NCBI RefSeq assembly: GCF_032854445.1
Contig: NC_088300.1
Location: 56,828,984-56,892,983, forward strand
From: Liolophura sinensis
Taxonomy: Eukaryota > Mollusca > Polyplacophora > Chitonida > Chitonidae
Reading direction: 5' to 3'
Length of the DNA: 64,000 nt
The notes under the pieces were generated by a model that was given only the letters and a program-made list of their open reading frames with translations, did not search any database and was not told the DNA's origin. Position 1 is the first letter of the stretch. Every line of letters begins with the position of its first letter. The translations under genes were made by a program, and so were the position numbers. Positions 1 to 18,100 of this stretch are shown piece by piece.

Positions 1-1750
1 TTCAGTCCAGTAGCTTACATCACCAGATAGGATGAATATTCCTGTGTTGTTTTCAGTCCAGTAGCTGACATCACCAGATAGGATGAATATTCTTGTGTTG
101 TTTTCAGTCTGGTAGCTAGGATGAATATTCTTGTGCTGTTTTCAGTCTAGTAGCTTACACCACCAGATAGCATGAATATTCCTGTGTTGTTTTCAGCCCG
201 GTAGCTTACATTACCAGATAGGATGAATATTCCTGTGTTGTTTTCAGTCCAGTAGCTGACATCACCAGATAGCATGAATATTCCTGTGTTGTTTTCAGTC
301 CAGTAGCTGACATCACCAGATAGGATGAATATTCCTGTGTTGTTTTCAGCCCGGTAGCATACATCACCAGATAGGTTGAATATTCTTGTGTTGTTTTCAG
401 CCCGGTAGCTTACATCACCAGATAGCATGAATATCCCTGTGTTGTTTTCAGCCCGGTAGCTTACATCACCAGATAGGATGAATATTCTTGTGCTGTTTTC
501 AGTCCAGTAGCTTACATCCCCAGATAGGATGAATATTCTTGTGCTGTTTTCAGTCCAGTAGCTTACATCACCAGATAGGATGAATATTCCTGTGTTGTTT
601 TCAGTCCAGTAGCTGACATCACCAGATAGGATGAATATTCTTGTGTTGTTTTCAGTCTGGTAGCTAGGATGAATATTCTTGTGCTGTTTTCAGTCTAGTA
701 GCTTACACCACCAGATAGCATGAATATTCCTGTGTTGTTTTCAGCCCGGTAGCTTACATTACCAGATAGGATGAATATTCCTGTGTTGTTTTCAGTCCAG
801 TAGCTGACATCACCAGATAGCATGAATATTCCTGTGTTGTTTTCAGTCCAGTAGCTGACATCACCAGATAGGATGAATATTCCTGTGTTGTTTTCAGCCC
901 GGTAGCATACATCACCAGATAGGTTGAATATTCCTGTGTTGTTTTCAGCCCGGTAGCTTACATCACCAGATAGCATGAATATTCCTGTGTTGTTTTCAGC
1001 CCGGTAGCTTACATCACCAGATAGGATGAATATTCTTGTGCTGTTTTCAGTCCAGTAGCTTACATCACCAGATAGGATGAATATTCCTGTGTTGTTTTCA
1101 GTCCAGTAGCTGACATCACCAGATAGGATGAATATTCTTGTGTTGTTTTCAGTCTGGTAGCTAGGATGAATATTCTTGTGTTGTTTTCAGTCTAGTAGCT
1201 TGCACCACCAGATAGGATGAATATTCCTGTGTTGTTTTCAGTCCAGTAGCTGACATCACCAGATAGCATGAATATTCCTGTGTTGTTTTCAGCCCGGTAG
1301 CTGACATCACCAGATAGGATGAATATTCCTGTGCTGTTTTCAGTCTAGTAGCTTACATTACCAGATAGGATGAATATTCCTGTGTTGTTTTCAGTCCAGT
1401 AGCTGACATCACCAGATAGGATGAATATTCCTGTGCTGTTTTCAGTCTAGTAGCTTACATCATCAGATAGGATGAATATTCCTGTGTTGTTTTCAGTCTA
1501 GTAGCTTACATCACCAGATAGGATGAATATTCTTGTGTTGTTTTCTGTCCAGTAGCTTACATCACCAGATAGCATGAATATTCCTGTGTTGTTTTCAGTC
1601 TAGTAGCTTACATCACCAGATAGCATGAATATTCCTGTGTTGTTTTCAGCCTGGTAGCTTACATCACCAGATAGAATGAATATTCTTGTGCTGTTTTCAG
1701 TCTAGTAGCTTACATCACCAGATAGGATGAATATTCCTGTGTTGTTTCAG

Positions 1751-1771
<21 letters not shown>
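1..1771. repeat. 51-bp minisatellite, about 35 units, ending on an exon boundary
   Basis: Tandem 51-bp units fill the window from its left edge. Each holds a TGTTGTTTTCAG block, then a TCCAGTAGCT-like block, ACATCACCAG, and ATAGGATGAATATTC. Some units are shortened to 38 bp (near 105, 653 and 1150). A higher-order period of 548 bp (ten full units plus one short unit) makes roughly 147-428 and 695-976 near-identical. The last unit merges into the first visible exon of the downstream RUN-domain gene, so the array lies in, and reaches the end of, an intron of that gene. 51 is a multiple of three, which explains the open minus-strand frames here; they are not genes. The array continues beyond the window. 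Confidence 0.97.
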
Positions 1772-6662
<4,891 letters not shown>

Positions 6663-7830
6663 AGTAGAAGCAGATTTGCCATTGGCAGTTACTTAACTCT
6701 GTGAAAGGGCCTGGCACTTTGTTATCTGTTAAGTTTGGCTGTGTCATGTCAGAGTTGCCCTCCATCAGTGCACACATTGTCCCGTGTAGTCTGTGCGTCA
6801 TACTGACTGTCGTCTACCTTAACTTAATGATAGCAGGGTTCTACTTAAGCAAACATAAGCAATGCCATTCAAAGTGCAGGGCAAAACTATCTTCATTTAT
6901 GTTGTTAGAAATATTGCTGCACCATTAAAAACATTCATAATAGGATAAAATATGGTGGTCTTTTCACACCATAAGAATAAATTGTCTACTGAGCATTTTC
7001 AAAAATAGATATTTTCTCTGATAAACTATCTTAGGATCATTTTAATGGACTTTCAGGTGCTTAGAATAATGTATAAACATTTAGAAAATATCATCTCAAA
7101 AACCTACCTTACATACCAGCATAGCGATTGCTTTGGTGGCATTTCTGGACCCATTTGTCTGATGCATGTTATGAGTCTCATATTATATTTGACTGTACAA
7201 AGCAAGTGATCAGTGTTCAAAGACTGATCACAAAGTTCAGAGATGCATTATACTAAGTGTGTCCTAGCACAATCTTTCTATGACTTGTTTCAGACATGAC
7301 TTGTTACTTGTTACTCGTACTAGGTCAGGATATTAAACCTTTGCTAGCATTGATAACAATAGCACACAGTGATATTTTGACTGACATCTTGACTGCTGCT
7401 CCATTATAAGTATGATACGAATCTTATATTATAGGTTTGTATCATGCATTAATAGGCTTATATCATGCATTAACTTAAGTCACATATTATCCAGAGATTA
7501 CTTACCTGTGATGCAAGAGCTGGGGTATCTTTCTGGGCATACACTGTAAATCTACATTTATATCTGCATCTTTTGAATATTTTGGGAAAAGATACAGGTA
7601 CATGGATGTAATTGTTTTTTAATTGAGAAGTGTTTTCAGCTGTTTGTAACCCTATGTTGATGCATTATATTTATATGCTAATAGCATAAAGGCAGTGCTC
7701 AACAATGAGGGTGTATTCTTAACCAACATTCCACTCCTTACTTAACAGGTGTTTATTTACATCCTTTAGGTTTATCACTACAAGATGCGAGTATGCTGTA
7801 AACTTTAATAAACTTCTGTTGCTATTTTTC
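6663..7830 (+). other. 3' UTR of the RUN-domain gene
   Basis: AT-rich non-coding sequence follows the TAG stop at 6660-6662. AATAAA signals occur at 6976-6981 and 7807-7812; either could end the transcript. The 75-codon frame at 6701-6928 has no recognisable features and is treated as chance. Confidence 0.55.
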
Positions 7831-10408
7831 TGTTATCAAGGACCAACAAGTAATAGGTAATCCAATATAAAATAAGTGTTCCTGATGTGTTTGGAAGGTA
7901 TGTACACCTTTAACGCATTAATTGAAAGGTTGGTTAATTCCTTAGTCTGTTTGTACCACGTAGTTCACAACAATCCAGTCCAATCCTGCAGAGATGCCAT
8001 AGTTGTTATGCTAACAAAGCTACTTTCTGATAGTTTAGGTGATTCTTTGTCTATCCTATGGTGATATCAAACAGTAACAGCATCAGTCATCTCGTGGAGT
8101 AAATCACTTTCTGATTTCTTTTGTGTCACAAATATAAATTTCTTAAATACGGTTGTTAAATGACTGGTTACAGATACATTCATAACAGCAGAGGTACTTA
8201 CATATATAATTAGATGGATTTGGCATAGGAAATGTGTTGAAGAACTTACCATTCTGTCTTCCTTTACTGTTGATGTATATGGTAGCCTTGGTTGTGTGAA
8301 CGCTAAAGTGTTCCTTATTATTCATGTATATTATACAATAATATGTTGTATAATGTTTAGATTATGGATGGTATTTGACATGACATGTTATGCTTACTTT
8401 GTTATTGACACTTAAGGATGCTGTTACAATACTAGATATAAATTTATCTACATTGGAGAGATTTATTTGAGTTTAATTCAAATTCCTATTGGCGATGTAA
8501 GGGGTACAGTAATTTTCTGTTTCACATTATCTTTACACATGCAATAATCTCCAAGCATAAAAAAATTAATAGTAACAGACTTTATCTTGATGTTTTTGTC
8601 CTGATTAATTATCCCATGTGTTTATTATGTCTTTGTTCTTATCGTTATTGATTATGGGCAGCTAAGTGGTGCCTCATAATATTCCAGGTGCAGGAGTCTG
8701 TGTTTGGTGTAACACCTGTATTTGAATGAGCCTGGCAGATTTTACACCTGTCACGTGTGATTATAGATTGTGCAATATCTTATTTTGACCTTTTGTGGAG
8801 TACTAGAGACAGACTACTGGTACAATTTATAATATAATTCAAACCCAGCCTATACAGTAGTGGCATATTCTCTAGCAGAGTACAGCACAGTTTTTGATTG
8901 TCTTTCACTTAGTCCACCTAAGCCAAAATCGCCAGTTGGCATTTGCCCACACTGGACCCATGGCAAGCAAATATCACAGAATAATTGAATTTTAAGTTGC
9001 TCATCTTATAAAGCAGTCTGTGCACAATGTGTGAACTGCTTTGCTTGAGGTGCCTTGCCTTTTTATGAACTTACCCAAACTAATGTTCTTATGGGTAGCT
9101 ACTTGAGTGGAGTGCATTATTTACAATTCTTCTTTCAGATATGGCACTTTTCTGACTCGAGGAAATCATTCCTTTTGTTGCATTTATGATTTTATGTGTA
9201 TAATTTCTGGATTTTCTGAACCTTATTTATTTTTGTTTCAATAATAATTTATTTATGCTGTGCATATGGCAGCTTTAAGCCAAATATCTTTTTGAAATGT
9301 CTCCATATTAAATCTTTCAGTTTACTATTTATTGTTTAACACATTCCTATTCCTATTCCATATAAAGGTATTGACTGATGTTTGTTGTTTACATAGGTAT
9401 GTTATCATGTATTGGTGATAAAGTGAATATGTTATGTTGTCTATATGTATTTTCGAATGCTGTCTATTACAGTCCTAACAGAGATGATAGATGTTAGGTT
9501 TGGATTTGTGTAAAACATATTTACGACGCATATTTGTTTAATAAGCTTAAGGGCCCGATGTAATCTCTTTACTGTACAACTATACCACAACCTAGGGCCA
9601 CTGTCTCAAAAATTTTTCCTTATTTCCCTTAACTTTTTCATAAATGATGTTCACTATTGGCTATGGCACTATGGAACAACAATGAAAGAAAAAAAACAAT
9701 GAACTACAATTTTTTCCTAAACAATATATATGGATATTTATCTCATAAGCATACTTGAACTGAACTTCCCTGTCATGTATTCATCTACCTATGAGTGAGG
9801 ACATAAGGATCTCCTGTTAAACTGAGCTGTTGCCTTACTCGGTTATTTCTTTTCTTTCCTGTTTTTTTTTTTTTTTTTTTTTTTCTATTTTATAGTTGCT
9901 CAAGGTAAACCATGGCAAAACTATTGTTGTGCATAAGTAAATGGGATAATGGTCTTGGCTGTTGCCAGGTTTATTATGTGGGTACGCATAAATATCCTAT
10001 TTTGCATACAAAGATAAAGATATTTATAAAGAGAGAGTGGGAGAGAAAAATAGCCATGTTAGGGTGGAAATCTGTGTACAGTATGTGAATGTTTTGTGAA
10101 AAGTCATTGATGGCTATATGGGAATAAATTTTATGTTGCAACAAACTGATACTCTCTAAGTGTTTGACTCATATTTTAGTCTGCAAACTTTCTTTTTGAT
10201 ATTGTATTTATTGCATGGTGGTATAGCTTAATGTTGACGTTGCTGTATATTATTTGATAAATGACAAATTTCATGCAAGCACATAATGTGCTCTAACATG
10301 GGGGTAGGACAGACAATGTCTGTGTATGTATAATACAGGAGTTGGCCTTGAATGGTGATTTCTTGATGAGCAAGACCTGAAGCAATACATGTACTTATCA
10401 TTTTCAGG
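7831..10408. other. Intergenic, nothing recognised
   Basis: AT-rich DNA with only short unconvincing frames. It holds a run of 23 T at 9862-9884. No exon with good splice borders, RNA gene or mobile element was seen. Confidence 0.6.
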
Positions 10409-10410
10409 CC

Positions 10411-10768
10411 GGCCCGAATAGCACAGTTGGTTCAGCGTCCACTTCAGGAGAGGTAGATCCAGAATCTATCCTGGGTCGAGTCACTCCTAAGACTTTAAAA
10501 GAGGAAGTTGTAACTTCCTCGCTTGGCGTTCAGTATGAACGGGATAGTGCAATGACTGGTTGACCCGTATCAGTATAATGGTTTGGGCAGGGCGGCTTAC
10601 TTGCCTTCGGTATGTCCTCTCAGTGAAGCAGCACTAGATAAAAGAGCGGTGGAAATCCGTCCTGCAACAAGGAGGTACATTACATACACCCTAAGGATTC
10701 CTTCGTCATCATATAACAGAAAAACTGTTGAGCACAACGTTAAATCCCAAGCACTCACTCACTCACTA
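10411..10768 (+). mobile_element. tRNA-derived SINE (family B), full length
   Basis: Starts GGCCCGAATAGCACAGTTGG (A-box-like), has a B-box-like TGGGTCGAGTCAC near 10473, an internal region with GAAGCAGCACTAGATAAAAG, and ends in CGTTAAATCCCAAGCACTCA plus ACTC repeats. Shorter copies are at 37869-38056 and 63263-63452. This is the best reference copy of the family here. Confidence 0.88.
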
Positions 10769-10884
10769 TAATTTTCTGGTGGTTTAATAAGTAAAGCATG
10801 TCCAAAAAGACTACTTTTATGTTAAATTTATCACAAAAGAAATTGTACTAAGCAATCTTTAACGTTATGCCCTGTGTTATTCAC

Positions 10885-11085
10885 TTGGAGGATGAGTTCA
10901 AGTCCAGCTCATGCTGGCTTCCTCTGTCATCGTACATGGAAAGGTCTGTCAGCCACCTGTGGACGGCCGTGGATTTCCCCTGGGCTCTACCCAGTTTCCT
11001 CCCATCATAATCCTGCCTCTGTCATACAAGTGAAATGCATGTATTCTTAAGTACTTTGTAAAACACCAATCAAACAAATAAATAA
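10885..11085 (+). mobile_element. SINE family A, 5'-truncated
   Basis: Begins near GATGAGTTCAAGTCCAGCTC and contains the TCATGCTGGCTTCCTCT, CCTCCCATCATAAT and AAAACACCAATCAAA blocks, followed by AAAT repeats. Confidence 0.88.
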
Positions 11086-11985
11086 ATCATTTGAAGAAAC
11101 CGAAATATCTGGTGGAGTGTACTGCTGGCCTTTGGCGCATAACCATAACTGACAAACTTTCCATGCATGGTGAACAGATTTTCTCCCAGTATGACGATGA
11201 GATTGATGTGGATGTAAGTGATCTTGAACAAAGTTCTTGTAAGGCCACTTAAACTGCCCTCTTGACGGTGTCAACGGCTTATCGGTACCAAGCCCCCTTA
11301 GAGCAATAGAGGCAGGCAATCTCAAAGCTGAGAATAAACCAACACCTAGCATGGCTCTGAGCGATTAAAAGACAAGCATCTAAGTAATGTTAATGACATA
11401 ATACTGGGCTGGTACCAAAAGAGTGCACTTTAGTTATTTGGCACCGATATGGCTTCCACTCTTGATTTATTTCTATACCATATTTGATTGTTTTGTAAAC
11501 GCCATATCGGCATCCAAGAAATTTTCACTCTTACATTGGTGTCAATTCATGGATGGAGGATATCTGAGTGCTTGAGATAAACCACTGACATCTGGCAAAT
11601 TGCTGACAGTACATGATGTGCACTGAACATGTCCAGCACAGATGTGCACTCCATATTCGTGGTATATAAGTGACTTCACAAGCATTGTCAACCTGTTGTT
11701 GTCAACTAGGCTTCACGAACTGTGAGAGTGGGGAAACTAACCAATTTCCTGTCCAAGGCCGAAATTGAACTCATAATTCGTGTCAACCTGGTTATGGGTC
11801 TTAACCACTCAGTCCTGCAATAAACCTCTTGACATAGCACTACAAGCATATCGGTACATACATTGTAAGCAAAGCATCTTAGTGGAAAATTATGCCAGTA
11901 TACTTAAAAAATTTTTGGTTATAATAACTGACTGTGACATTTGAACTCTGTCTGATCAAGTATCAACTGGTCACCCCAGAGCAAT
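11086..11985. other. Intergenic, upstream of TGFBRAP1, nothing recognised
   Basis: No exon, RNA gene or repeat family recognised. The minus-strand 101-codon frame at 11047-11352 begins inside SINE tail sequence and has no recognisable domain. Confidence 0.55.
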
Positions 11986-12166
11986 TGTGGGAATCCTGTG
12001 GGTTATCTCCCCTTTGTGGTGGGTGGTTCCCGGCGAGGAAACATGGCGCGGTGCGTCAAAGAAAAGGAAGTGAGAGATGCAGAATGTGAGATGTAACAGC
12101 AGTCACTATGTTTCTCACGAACAGATGAGAATTATCCCGCCGGATGTATCCCTGTGATCAAACAGG
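11986..12166 (+). promoter_or_regulatory. Probable promoter / 5' UTR of TGFBRAP1 with a 17-codon uORF
   Basis: The DNA just before the start codon is richer in GC and CpG than its surroundings (CCCGGCGAGG, ATGGCGCGGTGCGTC). An ETS-like AAGGAAGTGA lies near 12064-12073. An upstream ATG at 12043 opens a 17-codon frame ending at TAA 12094-12096, some 70 bases before the main ATG at 12167. No TATA box is obvious. The transcription start is unknown, so the uORF matters only if transcription begins upstream of 12043. Confidence 0.45.
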
Positions 12167-15100
12167 ATGAGTGTGAAGGCCTTTGAACTCGTGCCCGCCA
12201 TTGAGCGGGTGAAACTGATGTCGGACAAGGCGAAGACACAGGTTGCTGCAGCCAGTGTTGTTGTTGTACCACCTGTCATTATGGGATACGATGCTTGCAT
12301 GATCACATTACAACAATTAAACAAAAAAATCAGATCGCCGATTCGCTGATATTGGTTGCATCTTTAATAAATGAGTGAATTGTAAATCCAAATGAAACAA
12401 AGAGGAAATGCATTATTTTCTGAACAACGTGTGACAGGCCTTATACCAGTGTTAATTAAACTCAAGTTGGAGATAAATTATATGCAAAGACTTGGATCTT
12501 TTGAACTGCTAGCACTTCAAGAGATAGGCAGACAGAACGAAATTAGTTCTTTGTATTATCATCTAATAACTTTGGTTAAAATTAATAATAAATGGTTTTG
12601 GGTATCAAGTTAAATCTGCAGTCATTTTTAATTGGTCAAATTTGGAATTATGCAGTCATTCAAAAAATTATATTGAATATTTTGAAACATTACTCATGAG
12701 TAGAACCATTTAGAAATAGGCTGTCTGTTGTTTTCATGTTCTGATTTATCTTGTGTGGTCATTTTCATTAAATTTTCAACCCATATAATAGACTGAATGC
12801 AATGGTTATCATCCTTTCCTGCTATAATAAGACTTAGAAGTTAGTTGACTTTGTGGATTAAAATTTTATATATGTATGTATGTAATAAACAATGTTTAAT
12901 ACATTGAATTTAATGCATCAAGTTGGTTAGCGCGCTAGCACAGCGTAATGACCCAGAAGCTGCTCACCAATGCGGTCGCTGTGAGTTCAAGTCCAGCTCA
13001 TGCTGGCTTCCTCTCCGGCCGTAAGTGGGAAGGTCTGCCAGCAACCTGCAGATGGCCGTGGGTTTCCCCCGGGCTCTGCCCGATTTCCTCCCACCATAAT
13101 GCTGGCTGCCATCATATAAGTGAAATATTCTTGAGTACGGCGTAAAACACCAATCAAAAAAATAAATTAATTAATGCATCAAATTTGGGTGCATTTAGTT
13201 CAGAGATTCCAGTATTCAAATTCTTATTTATAATACCCTAAAAATAAGTTTTTTGCACTGAGCACTTCTATGCTTTCATGAGGTGTTGTATGTATTGTTG
13301 ACTTATGAGATCTTTTCTCATTGCAGATTGAGTGTATTGAACTATGTGGGAAGAACCTTTACATTGGAACCAATGACTGGTATGTATTAGACAACCATTT
13401 GAAAAGGAAAACCGTACAGTTCTTGTGTTTGCATTTGTTACTGGTATTTAATTATCAAGCTAGTATTATCTGTAGTAAGTGATGTATAGTGACACATAAA
13501 GTAAGCTTTTTGGTATGACACTTGTGGAATTACATGTACGTAGTTGATATTGCTATATAGGACTCTTACAATGATAGAACATATTGGTTTGTTTGCTGAT
13601 GAGACAGATTGTTTCGAATCCTGTTTTTTTTTTGTGTTTCAGCTTTGTGATACATTATGTCCTTGAAGAGAAAACCAGTCAGTCTGGAAAAGTTGTGTAT
13701 GGCAGTGAAAAACAGGGCCACAAGTATTTGACACTGGTAAGCCTGGTTGTTATGTGTGCACTTTTCTTAGACATACAGGTTTTGGCCTGTCTTAAACACA
13801 GTAAATCGTCAACCTTTTCAACCACTGAAGCACTTTTTTAGTGGAATTTATGGACACTGTTAATATGAAAATGGCAAGGGAAAGGATGTGTTTGTGTCAT
13901 TAAAGAGGAAAGCTTCTTAAAACTGTGCAAGTTATTTCTCCACACCCCAGAGTTCTCTCAGAATGTTTCAAAATATTGGTTGCATTGGCGGTTGAAATGG
14001 TTGAAGAGTTAGGGTACGTGTTCAGATAACCTTTTAATTTTTTTAGAGAATTATTAAAATAGTGAGTAGAGTTAAACAATCACAGTACACATTTCACATC
14101 TAAAACATCTGAGCATCAGTGTTATTAGAGGATGTGTTAAATTTGGTATACTCTGGAAAACATTGAAAGTACTAAATTTGTAGTTTGCCAGTATGTTGGA
14201 CTGATTTTGTTATTAAGAATGTAAAGCCCTCTTCATTTGTATAAAATAATAATGTATAGAAATTAAACCCGGTCCTGAGTGAAAAAGATCATTTGAAAAA
14301 TTTTTGATCCATTTTTAGTAATTTTATAAATCATTTTGCCTTTAATTTCAGAAAAAACCAATTAGCCAGCTGAAGGCTGCCCCTGCCCTGAACAGAATAA
14401 TGGTGCTGTGTGACTCTACACTGACCCTTCTGAACATGTTTGACCTTGAGGTGAGATGAGTGATAAGTAGACAAAGTGATGCGGATGGAAACATTGAGCA
14501 GTATTACAAAGTTGACGTTTTGAGGCCTCCCAGTATCGTTATGATTACCGTATACTGAATTCTAACAGATTTAATCATAGCAACATTAGAGCATTGTGTG
14601 TAGCATCTAATCAGAGATGTCATTGTTCATTTTATGCCATTTCATGTGTAAAACCGTTTTAGAGAGAATACGATAATCTTGATAAAGAATTATACTTGAT
14701 GTTACTTTTTTTTTCCTAGCCAATCCTGACAGGTGCCAAGATCAAGGGTGTGGTTTATTTCTGTCTCAACGAGAACCCTGTACACTCCAATCCATTCAGT
14801 GTAGAGGTACATGTATGGCCTACTTATATATCAACTTCAGCACCTTCTTTATCTGTATATGACATGTTTGTCGAGTTGTGAGATATTTAACAATGATTTC
14901 TCCTGGGTGAAAGTTAAGATGGTAATATATTACCAGTGTCGGGTATCCTGGTTCAAGAAGATTTGAAAATTCCACGTATTCAGTCATACTTGCCAACGCT
15001 TAGCCCAAATATTTTCACTCCAAGATTCTTTTCAACGTTACTGATTTAATATCTTTAAATTAAATATATATTTAATTCTTTATTTTTTTATATCTCTGTT

Positions 15101-18100
15101 TCTCGGTATGTTTATAAGGGCGAAATTTGTTTTAAACTCACTTTTCCAAATTTGCTTGTGATTTGGTACCAAATTTGAACATTTTATTTGACCTTCTTTC
15201 TATTTGTACAAAGTCATGATTCTTGCCTGGTATTTGCGGTACCTCCTGTTTGCACTTGTGCGCTGTCACCGTTGTTGTTGACAGGTATGCGTGGCACTGA
15301 AGAAGAGGCAGATCCAACTGTACACAGTGACAGAGGATAAGATCATCCATACGCGGGACATTTCTTTACCAGAGCCTGCTCTCATTCTGGTGGGTACAGG
15401 CAAGAATGTGCACTCTGCCATGAAAGATCAAGTCAAGCTAGTTTTGAAAATTCACACATATCACAGTAAGATCTATCTGATGTTGATGTGTGTCATGTCT
15501 GGTGTCAGTGTTCTGTTACTGGTAGGTGTCATGACTGGTGTTGGTGTTTTGTTACTGGGTGGGGTATCATGTCTGGTGTCGGGTTTTCCTCCTGGTTGTT
15601 GTCATGTCAGGTACCTTTGCTCTGTCACAGAGTAAGGTGTAATGTTAGGTGTCTGTGTTCTGTGACTTGATGTTGTGTCATGCATATGTCCATTAACTGG
15701 ATTGGTGTCCTGTCTGGTGTCAGTTTTTGGTGTTCTGTTACTAGGTGTGATGTCATATCTGGTGTTTGTGTTTTGTGAGTGGGTAGAGTGTCATGTTCTA
15801 TGATTAGATGAGGTATCCTACCAGGATATAAATTTGTAGACGTTACTGATGTTTATATTCCACAGAGTATGGATGGAGTGTTTGTATGTGCTGCCTTGAC
15901 CTCCCAGTATTGTATGATTAACTATGAGAGTAACAATGTCCAAGATCTCTTCCCACTGGAGAATGAACACACAAAAGCTATCATCAAGAGGATCAGTAAG
16001 GTAAAGAACTATGCTAAATAAGTAACTTAGTCTCATTATCCGTTAACAACCAGTTTAACCACTTACTAAAGTAATTCCTCCAAAACAAGTAAGTTTTCAT
16101 CATAGATTTTTTCAGAGTGTCCTCAGTGGCAGAGCATTCAGTTCAAACCATTATCATTTGACGAGCTATTTCACTAGTTCTCTTTGCCTTGTCTTATGCT
16201 CATTAATTACGACACTGTTGTTGGGAAACAAATCTTTTGTTATAAATGGTATGTGGTATAGAAAGTTCTTCATCCACTGACAGACAGTGATGTAGGAATG
16301 GACACATTTTAATGGCAGATGTAAATTGTGAGTCAAATCAGCATAGTATCATAGCCCAAATTATATCCAGGATTTTAAAGATGTGTCCTTATTTAAAAAA
16401 AGAATGACCAAATACAGAGAAGGCCGGGCTCTTCCACTACCAGGCATGGCACCACTTTTCTGTCCAACCATTATTGCACAGTTCGTTCAAAGCAGCAAAC
16501 TCTCTTGATAGGTGGTTTGTGCCAATTTTTACACATTATTTCTAAGGTTAATCTCTGCGTGGAGATTTTAGCAGCACCAATAGGTGGACAAACCTTTTTG
16601 TTATTATGGAGTTACCTCCCCTCCGTTGCCGTTGCGAACTCAGTGATTGATAAATATGAAAGATAAAGCCCCATCATTCCTTTGATTCTTTAAAGGGTCC
16701 AGAATGACCCTTGATCTAACCCTGATAGTTACCTTTGAATAATAACATAATCACCAAAAGCCTAAGTTCAAAGATGGTACAAGATGTGAAGGTTTTCCTC
16801 ACTGTAACATTTGACTGATGTTTGCAACAGTGTCAGTACACGTATTTGTTATTAAGTGTGTTATAATGTGGGAGTGGTATAAGTGTAGTGAGGTGCAATG
16901 ATTTTCTCCTTGTTCTGCCAAGTTTCTTTCCCAAAGATGACTGCCAATTTATATCTGCAATTTTGTTAAATACTATAATTCTTGTAAGTTTTGGAACATC
17001 AGGCGTGGTCCTGTTAACCAATATACATGTACATGTAATTGTAACAAAAACACACAATTTCTCTCTTGTCACATGACTAGTCCATCTAATGAACAACATA
17101 TAAGATATGCTCTCCCGAAGAAACTGAGAGGGAAATGTAATTTTTGGCTTTCATGACTGCTGTCATTGTCCTAAAAGTTAGAAGATTTGCAGTATACATG
17201 ACATAATTTAACTACAATCAAATAAAACAAACCAATATGTTTTCAAGGCATATTATGTAGAGAGCCAGGTTTTTGCTTGGGCATGTCATAATCATGGTAG
17301 CATTCACAAGTTATTCAGATGTTTAGTGTGCTGCTTTCTCATTGGTCACAGGAGGAGTTTCTGTTAAGTGGTCCCAGTGCTCTTGGCATGTTCGTCACAT
17401 CTGCAGGGATATCCCAGAGGCCTCCTCTACAGTGGAACAACAATCTGATAGGTGTGACATTCGTCCATCCCTATATCGTCTCCATGAATGATGAGTTCAT
17501 ATCCGTTCACAGGTAACTGATGTCATATTGCATTTGGTTTGTTAAACCTCTAGTTAGAGGCTTGCTGTTGTGCTTGTAAGTCAAGATATGTGAACATTGT
17601 AAATTTAATACTAGGCGAAACTCCTTTAATAGGAGACCTTATTCCAAATAAAATATTTGATTAAGATACAACGGTATTCTTGAAAATTTGTTGGATTTAA
17701 ATGATTTTTGTTAAATGCATTAGACTTCATTTTGTACAAAGACTATTTAATAATTTGTATATTTCTTTATTTATTAGTGTTGATTGATTTTAGTTTTGTT
17801 TAAGTACCAATTAAGCACTTTTCGGGCCTAGGATTCTACATACGTACTTCATGTAAGAAGAAACATGAATAAAAATGGTTTGCATTTGACCTAACAGTAT
17901 TTTAGATCAGCAGCAGAAACAAAGCATACCATTTCAAGGTGGTTCATACCTAGGCGAGTATGATGGGAAGATTTTTGTGTCGTCTGCCAAAGAGATATAC
18001 AGCCTTGTTCCTGTAGCCTGGGAAAAACAGGTTTGTCTTACAAGGTCATTTAGCATTTTTTTAGAGTAGTACATTTATATTAAAAAATTTTACGGTAGAA

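Noticed and set aside
147-976. Minus-strand open frames of 93 codons in the 51-bp array
   Set aside because: They arise because the unit is a multiple of three; two near-identical copies follow the 548-bp period, and there is no start context or splice signal.
11047-11352. 101-codon minus-strand frame
   Set aside because: Part of it is SINE tail sequence and it has no recognisable domain; probably chance.
15291-15635. 114-codon + frame
   Set aside because: It is TGFBRAP1 exon 6 read through its donor into a repeat-rich intron.
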